DNA of 64,000 nt, taken from NCBI GenBank assembly GCA_963629425.1, contig CAVGIU010000001.1:1-64000 (forward strand), read 5' to 3'. Made by a program: the position numbers and the translations under genes. This document shows, in pieces, positions 33,502 to 40,826 of the stretch (position 1 is its first letter; the number at the start of each line of letters is the position of its first letter). Under the pieces are notes generated by a model, which was not told the DNA's origin, made no database searches, and saw nothing but the letters and a program-made list of their open reading frames with translations. Source of the stretch: F23-B02 sp963629425 (lineage in GTDB: Bacteria; Bacillota; Clostridia; Oscillospirales; Oscillospiraceae).

Positions 33502-36015
33502 TTATTTTGCGCCTACAGTTGCTTCCTTGGTGGTGAGAGTCTCAGCCTCCTTGTAAGGACGGAAGAGCATGTAGATGATGCCGACAAGCAGAGCGATTGC
33601 TACGATCAGGCCGATGATGTTCAGGTTGCCGGTGAAGGCGCCGCCGAACTGATTGATCATCAGAGCGATGACGTATGCAAAGCCGCACTGATAGCCGATC
33701 GCAAACCAGGTCCAGCCGCGGTTGTTCATCTCGCGCTTGATCGCGCCGATAGCTGCAAAGCAGGGAGCGCAAAGAAGGTTGAAGACGAGGAAGCTGTAAG
33801 CGGTTACGCCGGTGAAGGCTGCCGCCATTGCCTGGTAAACGGTGCTGTCGCCGCCGCCGTAGAGGATGCCGAGGGTACCGACGATGTTCTCCTTGGCAAC
33901 GAGGCCGGTGATGGAAGCGACGGTTGCCTGCCAGTTGCCCCAGCCGAGCGGGGTGAAGATCCATGCGATGGCATTGCCGATCTTTGCGAGGATGGAGGAG
34001 TCGATCTGATCCTCAGTGAGCATCTGGAAGGAGCCGTCGACCCAGCCGAAGTAAGTGGTGAACCATACGAAGATGGTCGAGAGCAGGATGATGGTACCGG
34101 CCTTCTTGATGAAGGACCAGCCGCGCTCCCACATGGAGCGGAGGACGTTGCCGAGGGTCGGCATGTGGTATGCGGGAAGCTCCATAACGAAGGGAGCGGG
34201 GTCACCGGAGAAGCGCTTGGTCTTCTTGAGCATGATGCCCGAGCAGATGATAGCTGCCATGCCGATGAAGTATGCGGAGGTCGAGACGATCGCGCTGCCG
34301 CCGAACAGTGCGCCGGCGATCATTGCGATGAACGGAACCTTTGCGCCGCAGGGGATAAATGTGGTGGTCATGATCGTCATACGGCGGTCACGCTCGTTTT
34401 CGATGGTACGGGAAGCCATGACGCCCGGAACGCCGCAGCCGACGCCGACGAGCATGGGGATGAAGCTCTTACCGGAAAGTCCGAACTTGCGGAAGATACG
34501 GTCAAGAACGAAGGCGATACGCGCCATGTAGCCGCAGGCCTCGAGGAAGGCGAGCATCAAGAACAGGACGAGCATCTGAGGTACGAAGCCGAGGACCGCG
34601 CCGACACCGGCTACAATACCGTCGTTGATAAGGCCGCTGAGCCAGGGAGCTGCGTTTGCAGCGTCAAGGCCGTCGCCTACGAGAACGGGAATGCCCGGTA
34701 CCCAAACGCCGTAGTCGGCAGGATCGGGAGCGTCAAAGCCGTTTTCTTCGAGGTAAGAAACCGCATCGACATAGGTCATGCCGATGGTGCTGTCTTCGTC
34801 GGCATCGTCGGGGATGGCGTCGTAGTAAGCGGTCATTGTATTGATTGCGAGGGTCTCCTCGTCCTCAACATCGAGGTCTGCCGACTTGTCGGAGGTCCGG
34901 AGATCCTTCATCTCGGCAAGCAGCGCGTCAGCGTCGAAGTCGTCTGCTTCAACGTCGATGTCTTCGCCGAGGAATGCGCTGACAGCCTGGATGGCTGCGG
35001 TGTATTCGTCGTTAGTGTCGTTGTATTCGCCGGAGCCGATGCCGAACAGGTGCCAGCCGTCGCCGAACACGCCGTCGTTTGCCCAGTCGGTAGCCGGTGC
35101 GCCGACCGCGACCATTGCGACCCAGTAGACCAGGAACATGACCAGTGCGAAGATGGGCAGACCCAGCCAGCGGTTGGTGACGATCTTATCGATCTTATCG
35201 GAAGTTGTGAGCTTGCCGACGTTTTTCTTCTTGTAGCAGGCCTTGATGATGGAAGCTATGTAAATGTAGCGCTCGTTGGTGATGATGCTCTCCGCATCAT
35301 CATCAAGCTCATCCTCGGCGGCCTTGATGTCTGCGTCGATGTGCTGCATGATCTCGGGCTTTATCGCGAGCTTTGCGAGAACCTTATCGTCGTGCTCGAA
35401 GATCTTGATAGCATACCAGCGCTGCTGCTCCTCGGGCAGCTCGTGCAGGACTGCCTCCTCGATGTGAGCAATAGCATGCTCGACAACACCGGAGAAGGAG
35501 TGCATGGGAATGGTCTTGCCGTTCTTTGCGGCGTCGACCGCTGCCGCTGCCGCTTCGGAAACACCGTCGCCCTTCAGCGCGGAGATCTCGAAGACCTTGC
35601 AGCCGAGCTGACGGGACAGCTCCTTGATATTGATAACGTCGCCGTTCTTGCGGACGATATCCATCATGTTTACCGCAACGACCACAGGGATGCCGAGCTC
35701 GGTCAGCTGAGTGGTCAGGTAAAGGTTACGCTCGAGGTTGGTACCGTCGATGATGTTGAGTATCGCATCGGGGCGCTCGCCGAGCAGGAAGTTACGCGCG
35801 ACGACTTCCTCAAGGGTGTACGGTGAAAGCGAGTAGATACCCGGAAGGTCAACGACCGTTACGCCGTCAAACTTTTTAAGCTTGCCTTCCTTTTTCTCAA
35901 CAGTGACGCCGGGCCAGTTACCTACGAACTGGTTCGAGCCGGTCAACGCATTGAACAGTGTGGTCTTACCGCAGTTCGGGTTGCCGGCGAGGGCAATTTT
36001 AATGTTCTTTTCCAT
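33502..36015 (-). CDS. feoB: Ferrous iron transporter FeoB with acidic extracellular insertion
   Basis: 837 residues. G-domain: G1 GNPNCGKTT at 11-19, G3 DLPG near 56, G4 NMMD near 116; then GDI helices and the polytopic membrane domain (two Gate motifs with GYMARIAFVLDR and VGVGCGVPG). Unusual: after the first membrane helix (about 284-305) there are some 120 extra residues (325-445), rich in Asp and Glu (EDIDVEADDFDADALLAEMK), where usual FeoB has about 30. Overlaps feoA by one base. Under DtxR-type operators. Confidence 0.95.
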   Translation of the reverse strand: MEKNIKIALAGNPNCGKTTLFNALTGSNQFVGNWPGVTVEKKEGKLKKFDGVTVVDLPGIYSLSPYTLEEVVARNFLLGERPDAILNIIDGTNLERNLYLTTQLTELGIPVVVAVNMMDIVRKNGDVINIKELSRQLGCKVFEISALKGDGVSEAAAAAVDAAKNGKTIPMHSFSGVVEHAIAHIEEAVLHELPEEQQRWYAIKIFEHDDKVLAKLAIKPEIMQHIDADIKAAEDELDDDAESIITNERYIYIASIIKACYKKKNVGKLTTSDKIDKIVTNRWLGLPIFALVMFLVYWVAMVAVGAPATDWANDGVFGDGWHLFGIGSGEYNDTNDEYTAAIQAVSAFLGEDIDVEADDFDADALLAEMKDLRTSDKSADLDVEDEETLAINTMTAYYDAIPDDADEDSTIGMTYVDAVSYLEENGFDAPDPADYGVWVPGIPVLVGDGLDAANAAPWLSGLINDGIVAGVGAVLGFVPQMLVLFLMLAFLEACGYMARIAFVLDRIFRKFGLSGKSFIPMLVGVGCGVPGVMASRTIENERDRRMTIMTTTFIPCGAKVPFIAMIAGALFGGSAIVSTSAYFIGMAAIICSGIMLKKTKRFSGDPAPFVMELPAYHMPTLGNVLRSMWERGWSFIKKAGTIILLSTIFVWFTTYFGWVDGSFQMLTEDQIDSSILAKIGNAIAWIFTPLGWGNWQATVASITGLVAKENIVGTLGILYGGGDSTVYQAMAAAFTGVTAYSFLVFNLLCAPCFAAIGAIKREMNNRGWTWFAIGYQCGFAYVIALMINQFGGAFTGNLNIIGLIVAIALLVGIIYMLFRPYKEAETLTTKEATVGAK

Positions 36016-36236
36016 TATTCCACCTCGATCTTTTCTGCATCTGCCTTACGCAGCGAAAGCTCATAGCCGCGAACGGTGAGCTCAATGGGATCGCCCAGGG
36101 GAGCGACCTTGCGGACATAGACCTCAGCGCCCTTGGTAATACCCATGTCCATGATGCGGCGCTTTATCGCGCCTTCGCCATGGAGTCTTTTGACGGTCAC
36201 GGTCTCGCCGATCTTAACGTCTCTCAGAGTCTTCAT
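36015..36236 (-). CDS. feoA: FeoA domain protein, proximal to feoB
   Basis: 73 residues starting MKTLRDVKIGE, an SH3-like FeoA domain with VKRLHGEGAIKRRIMDMGI and a DPIELTVRGYELSLRK tail. The ATG at 36236 has GAGGAG upstream at eight bases; the frame to 36251 adds five residues only. FeoA assists FeoB. One of two tandem feoA genes. Confidence 0.93.
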   Translation of the reverse strand: MKTLRDVKIGETVTVKRLHGEGAIKRRIMDMGITKGAEVYVRKVAPLGDPIELTVRGYELSLRKADAEKIEVE

Positions 36237-36247
36237 GTTTCTGCTCC

Positions 36248-36460
36248 TCACACATATATTTTCTGAGCCATTTCCGCGCTTATCGCGATCCTGGCTTCTT
36301 TGACCTTGACGATGACATTCTCGCCAACGGCAGTCAACACTTTCACATCTCCCCCGACAACAAAGCCGAGGTTTTCGAGGTGCTTCTTCACCTCCGGCTT
36401 GCCGGCTATACGCTGTATCGTATTATCCTCGCCGACTGCCGCTAATGTTAAAGGCATCAT
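36248..36460 (-). CDS. FeoA domain protein, first gene of the feo operon
   Basis: About 70 residues beginning MMPLTLAAVGED. A second SH3-like FeoA domain (HLENLGFVVGGDVKVLTAVG, VKVKEARIAIS). The start is either the ATG at 36460 or the next at 36457, after AAAGGATATATGCA; a longer frame to 36598 would run through promoter and operators and is rejected. Tandem FeoA proteins are common in Clostridia. Confidence 0.88.
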   Translation of the reverse strand: MMPLTLAAVGEDNTIQRIAGKPEVKKHLENLGFVVGGDVKVLTAVGENVIVKVKEARIAISAEMAQKIYV

Positions 36461-36485
36461 TGCATATATCCTTTCCCCCATTGGA

Positions 36486-36499
36486 TTAGCGCTCGCTAA
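36486..36499. promoter_or_regulatory. DtxR-type operator 1 (feo leader)
   Basis: TTAGCGCTCGCTAA dyad between the feo transcription start and the first feoA. Same half-site as operators 2 and 3. Confidence 0.7.
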
Positions 36500-36517
36500 C
36501 CGCGGGAGTGAATTAAA

Positions 36518-36533
36518 GTTAGCTCTCGCTAAC
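36518..36533. promoter_or_regulatory. DtxR-type operator 2 (feo transcription start)
   Basis: GTTAGC-TCTC-GCTAAC dyad, directly downstream of the feo -10 element, a position where a bound repressor blocks transcription. The half-site resembles the TTAGGTTAG-type box of iron-dependent DtxR/IdeR proteins. Confidence 0.75.
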
Positions 36534-36540
36534 TGTCTGA

Positions 36541-36568
36541 ATAATAGCACAGTTTTCTCCATTGTCAA
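36541..36568 (-). promoter_or_regulatory. feo operon promoter
   Basis: On the minus strand TTGACA (36568-36563), 16-base spacer, TATTAT (36546-36541). It is bracketed by operators 2 and 3. Confidence 0.7.
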
Positions 36569-36608
36569 GTACCTGACACAAGGTTTGTAAGTTTGCACAA
36601 TTTCGATG

Positions 36609-36624
36609 GTTAGCGCGAGCTAAC
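36609..36624. promoter_or_regulatory. DtxR-type operator 3 (between feo and dtxR promoters)
   Basis: GTTAGC-GCGA-GCTAAC, perfect outer dyad, located upstream of both divergent promoters. Confidence 0.7.
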
Positions 36625-36682
36625 TAATTGTGCAGAATATCACATCATTCTTGTAGGGATTAAGATTACTGCGCATAATTAC

Positions 36683-36711
36683 TTGAATTAATAGAAGCAT
36701 TGTGCTATTAT
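36683..36711 (+). promoter_or_regulatory. Promoter of the DtxR-family regulator
   Basis: TTGAAT (36683-36688), 17-base spacer, TATTAT (36706-36711), 37 bases before the ATG. Confidence 0.7.
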
Positions 36712-36747
36712 TTATATTGAATTATTATAAACACGGAGAGAAGATAA

Positions 36748-37134
36748 ATGACATTACAGGAATCGGGCGAGATGTATCTTGAGACCATATACGTCCTGTC
36801 GCAAAAATATAAGGATGTACGCGCCATCGATGTCGGCGAGTACATGGGTTATTCAAAGCCGAGCGTCAGCCGCGCAGTCGGGCTGCTCAAAAGCGGCGGC
36901 TATCTCGTTTCCGATGAGATGGGGCATCTGAGCCTCACCGAGGCCGGCATCGAGGTCGCCGAGAAGATATACGAGCGGCACACCATGCTCACCCACTACC
37001 TCAAAATGCTCGGCGTAAGCGCGGAGACCGCCGCCGAGGATGCCTGCAAAATGGAGCACATTATAAGCGACGAATCGTTCAATGCGATAAAAAAGCACGT
37101 CGCCGAAATGGGAAAAATGCAGGGAGAGGCATAA
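36748..37134 (+). CDS. DtxR/MntR family metal-dependent repressor
   Basis: 128 residues. N-terminal winged helix (VRAIDVGEYMGYSKPSVSRAV) and dimerisation helices with the metal ligand motif CKMEHIIS (Cys, Glu, His) and the preceding ERHTMLTHYL. Lacks the SH3 domain, as MntR does. Divergent from feoAAB with three shared dyads in between, so it most likely represses ferrous uptake when iron (or manganese) is bound. GGAGAG precedes the ATG. Confidence 0.92.
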   Translation: MTLQESGEMYLETIYVLSQKYKDVRAIDVGEYMGYSKPSVSRAVGLLKSGGYLVSDEMGHLSLTEAGIEVAEKIYERHTMLTHYLKMLGVSAETAAEDACKMEHIISDESFNAIKKHVAEMGKMQGEA

Positions 37135-37235
37135 GTTTGCCCTTTTGGAGCAGGAGAGAGCCGTTTTGGAGCTGAAATCCTATCGCGGAAGTAGTAAATT
37201 AAAATCACAAAGCCTCCCTTAATATGTGATAAGCC

Positions 37236-37263
37236 CCCGGCGGTGGTTCAGGACGCCGCCGGG
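37236..37263 (+). terminator. GC hairpin after the DtxR gene
   Basis: CCCGGCGG / CCGCCGGG with a 12-base loop, no good U tract. May stabilise or end the dtxR transcript. Confidence 0.4.
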
Positions 37264-37321
37264 AAAGATCAAAATAGTGCGAGCTTTTGTTCACATCTAC
37301 ACCTCTCTTCTTTAATTATGG

Positions 37322-37357
37322 AAAAAACACGAACGATTTTCTCGTTCGTGTTTTTTT
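37322..37357. terminator. Bidirectional intrinsic terminator
   Basis: ACACGAACGA / TCGTTCGTGT with A6 and T7 flanks. Most likely terminator for the regulator transcript. Confidence 0.85.
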
Positions 37358-37620
37358 ATCGGCGCTTTAGCGCCGATACCTATACATTTATTACAGGTGC
37401 CCGGTGTCGAAAATGCCGACGAAACCGTGAGTCTGTCGCCTTCCATGAGCGCGATGCAAATTTTCCGTTGGATTAACGGGTGCGAAATGCTATGTTTATG
37501 CCTTTGTTCCGAACCGGGCACCGGCAAAAAACGTATCCGCAGGTGCGTCAAAGCGCCTCTAAAATGCCTTCCCCTTCGAGGGGAAGGTGTCACCGCAGGT
37601 GACGGATGAGGTGATATTCA
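37358..37620. repeat. Interspersed repeat, copy F, with nested CACCTCATCCG unit in reverse
   Basis: Left arm GGTGCCCGGTGTCGAAAATG (37397-37416), right arm CCGAACCGGGCACCGGC, then GCGCCTCTAAAATG and the nested unit in reverse orientation (CCTTCCCCTTCGAGGGGAAGG ... GACGGATGAGGTG, 37565-37613). The space up to 37694 shows nothing further. Confidence 0.8.
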
Positions 37621-37694
37621 AATTCGTTTGCCGCAGGCAAACACATCGCACTATCGGCTGTCCTCCCCGTTCCCTCTGTCCGTTTGCTGATTTC

Positions 37695-38321
37695 TTACTC
37701 TATGACCAAGGTGTCCATGATGGCAAGCATCTCGGGGTTCGAGCGCAGCTTCACACGCTCATCCTCATTATCGTCGCCCATGAGTACGACCGTCGTCAGA
37801 ACGTAGTCTGCCGTCGAGTCCGCCGCCGGGAATGCCATGCAGTAGCTGCCGCCGTTTGTGAAGCAGATGCCGCTTGCGTTTTTGAAGCTGACCTTGCCGA
37901 AATTCTTGTAGTTTTCCTCGACCGACTTTTCGAGTGCGGCGAAGTCCTCGCCGTGATAGTAGGGCGCGTACTCGATCTGGATGGAAAAGTCGTCGGCGTT
38001 TATTATGGCGACGTGCGAGTCGCCGGAGTCGGTGATGTAGCCCTCGGATACGACGCCGAACGCGTGCTTATCCGCATCGTATGTGACGGTGACCGTGACT
38101 TCCTTTGCGTCCTTGTAGCCGCTTGCAAAGCTGTAGACGCCGGTCTTGGGATTCTTTATCGAAAACTCGGCGTTTTTCTTGCCTCCGGCCTTTGCAGGCG
38201 ATTTGGCCGCGGGCTTTTCCGCCGCCGGCTTCTTCTCCGCGCCGGACTTACCCTTAAATGCGAGCGCCGCTCCTGCTGCCGCGGCCGCTGCAATGGGTGC
38301 TATGATAAGCCATTTTTTCAT
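37695..38321 (-). CDS. Exported or membrane-anchored protein with Ala/Lys/Pro linker, function unknown
   Basis: 208 residues. N-terminal hydrophobic segment (KKWLIIAPIAAAAAAGAALAF), then a low-complexity Ala-Lys-Pro region to about residue 50 and a soluble domain with an FSIKNPKTGVYSFASGY opening; no known family. The ATG at 38321 is fixed by GGAGG eight bases upstream; the reading frame continues upstream to 38534 but without a ribosome site. Single gene between two repeat regions. Confidence 0.7.
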   Translation of the reverse strand: MKKWLIIAPIAAAAAAGAALAFKGKSGAEKKPAAEKPAAKSPAKAGGKKNAEFSIKNPKTGVYSFASGYKDAKEVTVTVTYDADKHAFGVVSEGYITDSGDSHVAIINADDFSIQIEYAPYYHGEDFAALEKSVEENYKNFGKVSFKNASGICFTNGGSYCMAFPAADSTADYVLTTVVLMGDDNEDERVKLRSNPEMLAIMDTLVIE

Positions 38322-38422
38322 TGTTTTGACCTCCGTTAAATTTTCAGTTACACTTTGGTATGATTTTACCTCAAACCGGGGCGCGCAGTCAAGCGCATTG
38401 ACGCGCCGCGCCGGATTTGTTA

Positions 38423-38465
38423 CAATGTTTTTCAGGAAGCGCAAAGCGCTTTCGGAAAAACATTG
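38423..38465. other. Long hairpin in the intergenic region before trmN6
   Basis: CAATGTTTTTC (38423-38433) pairs with GAAAAACATTG (38455-38465), with an inner GCGC/GCGC. The remaining intergenic bases 38322-38561 are otherwise without features. Confidence 0.5.
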
Positions 38466-38561
38466 CGAGCTGACAGCCGATAGCTGATAGTGGACAGGTG
38501 AGGTGCGCGCAAACCGCAATTTTTCATTATTCATTATTATTTATTCATTTGTAGGCATTGC

Positions 38562-38620
38562 CTGCACTGCCGGGCCATCGCAATATATGTATAGGAGAAG
38601 CGCCAAAGCGCTGCTGAAAA
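38562..38620. repeat. Interspersed repeat, copy G (3' half only), ending at the methyltransferase start codon
   Basis: Only the right end is present: CTGCCGGGCCATCGCAATATATG, AGGAG (38593-38597), hairpin AGCGC/GCGCT (38599-38612), GCTGAAAA, then ATG. Shows that the terminal module can exist without the left arm. Confidence 0.78.
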
Positions 38621-39340
38621 ATGGAGTTATGGGAAAATGGGCCGCTGTTTGAACAGTCGGAGCACTTCCGGCTGGGCACGGACTCCGTGCTGCTGGCGGA
38701 CTTTGTGAATATCGGCACACGAAAAAGCGGCATCGACCTCGGCTGCGGCTCGGGCATACTGCCGCTGCTGCTTCTTATGCGAAGCGACAGACTGCACATG
38801 ACGGGGCTTGAGATAAATCCCGAAGCCACGCACACTGCACGCGAAAACATGGCCGCAAACGCGCTGGAGGAGCGCTGCGATATCGTCACGGGCGATATCC
38901 GCCGCTGCCGTGAGCTGTTCAAAACGGGGCAGTTTGATCTGATTGTATCCAATCCGCCGTACTTTGCCGCCGGAAGCGGTCGGCAGAGCCCGAACGCAGA
39001 CAAGGCCGCCGCGCGCGGCGAGCTGCTGTGCTCGCTGGAGGATATCTGCCGCGCAGCCTCCTACCTGTGCCGCACGGGCGGCGCGTTCTGCCTCGTGCAC
39101 AGGGCAGAGAGGCTCACGGATGTCATATGTCTGCTGCGCGAAACGGGCTTTGAGGCAAAGCGCCTGCGCACGGTCTCGCACTCGGCGGGAAAAGAGCCGT
39201 CGCTCGTGCTTATCGAGGCGAGGCGAGGCGCAGGCGCAGGCTTAAAAATAATGCCGCCGCTGTTCATCTGCGGCAACGACGGGCGCGAGAGCGCGGAGAT
39301 AAAACGCATCTATCACAGGGAGGACGAGCATGAGCGGTAA
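38621..39340 (+). CDS. SAM-dependent N6-adenine methyltransferase, TrmN6/YfiC-like
   Basis: 239 residues. SAM site GIDLGCGSGILPLL near 44-57 and the N6-adenine methylase motif NPPYF near 110-114. This combination, with the N-terminal LLADFVN motif, is that of the tRNA1(Val) A37 methyltransferase group. Its end overlaps rsmI by 11 bases, a pairing conserved in many Firmicutes. Ribosome site and hairpin come from the repeat upstream. Confidence 0.87.
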   Translation: MELWENGPLFEQSEHFRLGTDSVLLADFVNIGTRKSGIDLGCGSGILPLLLLMRSDRLHMTGLEINPEATHTARENMAANALEERCDIVTGDIRRCRELFKTGQFDLIVSNPPYFAAGSGRQSPNADKAAARGELLCSLEDICRAASYLCRTGGAFCLVHRAERLTDVICLLRETGFEAKRLRTVSHSAGKEPSLVLIEARRGAGAGLKIMPPLFICGNDGRESAEIKRIYHREDEHER

Positions 39341-40160
39341 ATTATATCTTGTGGGAACGCCTATAGGCAACCTCGGTGATTTTTCGCCGCGCGCAAGACA
39401 GGCACTGAGCGACGCGGACTTCATCGCGGCCGAGGACACGCGCGTGACGATGAAGCTTTTAAATCACTTCGACATCCGCAAGCCGCTCGTGAGCTATTTT
39501 GAGCACAACAAATACGCCTCCGGCGCGAAGATACTCGAGCGCATCCTCGCGGGCGAAAGCTGCGCGCTCGTGACAGACGCCGGTATGCCCGCAATATCCG
39601 ACCCCGGCGAGGAGCTCGTGCGCCTGTGCGCGGAAAGCGGCGTGGAGGTACTGGTCGTGCCGGGGCCTGCCGCGCTCGTGTCGGCTGTCGCGCTGTCGGC
39701 ACTGCCGTCGGGCAGGTTCTGCTTCGAGGGTTTCCTGTCCACCTCAAACAAGAGCCGCCGCGAGCACCTCGAGAGTCTGCGCGGCGAGAAGCGCACCATG
39801 ATATTCTACGAAGCGCCGCACAAGCTCATGCGCACGCTTGAGGATATGAAAAGCACCTTCGGCGCGGATCGGCGCATCGCACTGTGCCGCGAGCTGACGA
39901 AGATCCACGAGCAGACGATACGCACCACGCTCGGCGAGGCGGTCGAGTATTTCACCGCAACACCGCCCAAGGGCGAGTTCGTGCTGGTAATTGACGGTGC
40001 GCCGGAGCAGGAGCTCGAGCTCACGCTCGACGACGCTCTCGCCCTTGTCGAGCGCTATCGCGCCGAGGGGTTGTCGCGTAAGGCCGCCTGCAAAAAGGCT
40101 GCCGCCGAGACCGGGCTGTCCTCAAAAGAGCTCTACGATGGTTCTTTAGAGGCAAATTGA
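39330..40160 (+). CDS. rsmI: 16S rRNA (cytidine1402-2'-O)-methyltransferase
   Basis: 276 residues. Tetrapyrrole-methylase fold with LYLVGTPIGNLGDFSPRA at the start, AAEDTRVT, VTDAGMPAISDPG and the VVPGPAALVSA loop of RsmI. C-terminal helical domain completes the family length. It modifies C1402 of 16S rRNA in the ribosomal P site. Overlaps the upstream methyltransferase gene. Confidence 0.95.
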   Translation: MSGKLYLVGTPIGNLGDFSPRARQALSDADFIAAEDTRVTMKLLNHFDIRKPLVSYFEHNKYASGAKILERILAGESCALVTDAGMPAISDPGEELVRLCAESGVEVLVVPGPAALVSAVALSALPSGRFCFEGFLSTSNKSRREHLESLRGEKRTMIFYEAPHKLMRTLEDMKSTFGADRRIALCRELTKIHEQTIRTTLGEAVEYFTATPPKGEFVLVIDGAPEQELELTLDDALALVERYRAEGLSRKAACKKAAAETGLSSKELYDGSLEAN

Positions 40161-40345
40161 CGCACCTGCCTATACGCTTATTGCGTGAACCCGGTATTGC
40201 ACCTGCCGACAAAACCGCGAAGCCGCCGCACCCTCGTAGTGAACGGGATTACCCGTTCGCTTGTAATGGTTTTGTCGGCGGCTTTCGGTCGGGTCGGCGC
40301 AATAAGCGTATCCGCACAATTTCAATGCGCTATTGAAAAAAACTC
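40161..40345. repeat. Interspersed repeat, copy H (compact palindrome)
   Basis: Starts at the rsmI stop. Left part CGCACCTGCCTATACGCTTATTGCG and right part CGCAATAAGCGTATCCGCACA are nearly complementary; CCGACAAAACC pairs with GGTTTTGTCGG. This is the cleanest full-length inverted-repeat copy (about 180 bp), without a nested element. Ends with GCGCTATTGAAAAAAA but no start codon. Confidence 0.78.
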
Positions 40346-40419
40346 CTCCGAAAAGCGCACAAAACGGACGGCGTGGAGGAAAAACATTTTGTAAAAAACG
40401 ATAAAATGTCAAAAAGCGC

Positions 40420-40448
40420 TTGACAAACGCGTGATATGGCGCTACTAT
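40420..40448 (+). promoter_or_regulatory. Promoter of the methionine transporter operon
   Basis: TTGACA (40420-40425), 17-base spacer, TACTAT (40443-40448). Transcription should start near 40455, about 45 bases before the leader peptide ATG. Confidence 0.8.
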
Positions 40449-40498
40449 GCCCACATCAACGTAAGACACAAAATTTTGAGGAAAGGCAGAAAGCATCC

Positions 40499-40612
40499 AT
40501 GAAGAAGCTGAGCAACGCAATGATGATGATGTACATGTGCATGTGCCGCATGTGCATGTTTCGTCGCGCTCACTTCGGTCAGGAACTTTCTGATACCTGT
40601 TTGACGGCTTAA
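40499..40612 (+). CDS. Met/Cys-rich leader peptide of the metQNI operon
   Basis: 37 codons: MKKLSNAMMMMYMCMCRMCM then FRRAHFGQELSDTCLTA and TAA. Codons 8-20 hold nine Met and three Cys. GAGGAAAGG lies 13-20 bases upstream. Codons 34-35 (TGT TTG) overlap CTGTTTG at 40597-40603, which can pair with CAAACAG (40634-40640), the 5' arm of the terminator that follows. A ribosome stalled in the Met run would leave this antiterminator free; one reaching the stop codon would cover it and let the terminator form. Classic attenuation logic, here for methionine (and perhaps cysteine). Confidence 0.85.
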   Translation: MKKLSNAMMMMYMCMCRMCMFRRAHFGQELSDTCLTA

Positions 40613-40635
40613 GCCGAAAACCTCTGAGGATAACA

Positions 40636-40670
40636 AACAGCGGAAGGTCAATGACCTCCCGCTGTTTTTT
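40636..40670 (+). terminator. Attenuator terminator of the metQNI leader
   Basis: AACAGCGGAAGGTC (40636-40649) pairs with GACCTCCCGCTGTT (40653-40666) with one mismatch around loop AAT, followed by a run of T to 40670. Its 5' arm competes with the leader-peptide segment at 40597-40603. Confidence 0.88.
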
Positions 40671-40720
40671 GTTATATATACGCAGAATTCACGATTTCGA
40701 TTTGAAAGGAGATGTGCCGT

Positions 40721-40813
40721 ATGAACCGACTGGTCAAACGAATGTGTCCTCGGGACACAGAGGATATTATCATTAACAGACGATACCACGGCTCATTAAA
40801 CAAAAACTTTTAA
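40721..40813 (+). CDS. Small reading frame between attenuator and metQ
   Basis: 30 codons: MNRLVKRMCPRDTEDIIINR then RYHGSLNKNF. AAAGGAG lies nine bases upstream, and the TAA stop overlaps the metQ ribosome site (TTTTAAGGAG), which would couple translation of the two. It contains a Met-Cys pair at codons 8-9 located in a TGTCC/GGACA hairpin. Whether the peptide itself matters is unknown. Confidence 0.5.
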   Translation: MNRLVKRMCPRDTEDIIINRRYHGSLNKNF

Positions 40814-40826
40814 GGAGAAAAATAAA

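Noticed and set aside
36461..36598. N-terminal extension of the first FeoA protein
   Set aside because: The frame is open, but it would start inside the promoter and translate through two operators; FeoA proteins are about 70 residues.
40455..40720. S-box (SAM) riboswitch or Met T-box before metQ
   Set aside because: No T-box sequence (AGGGTGG ... TGGNACCGCG) and no S-box core or GA-rich kink-turn could be found; the leader peptide explains the terminator better.
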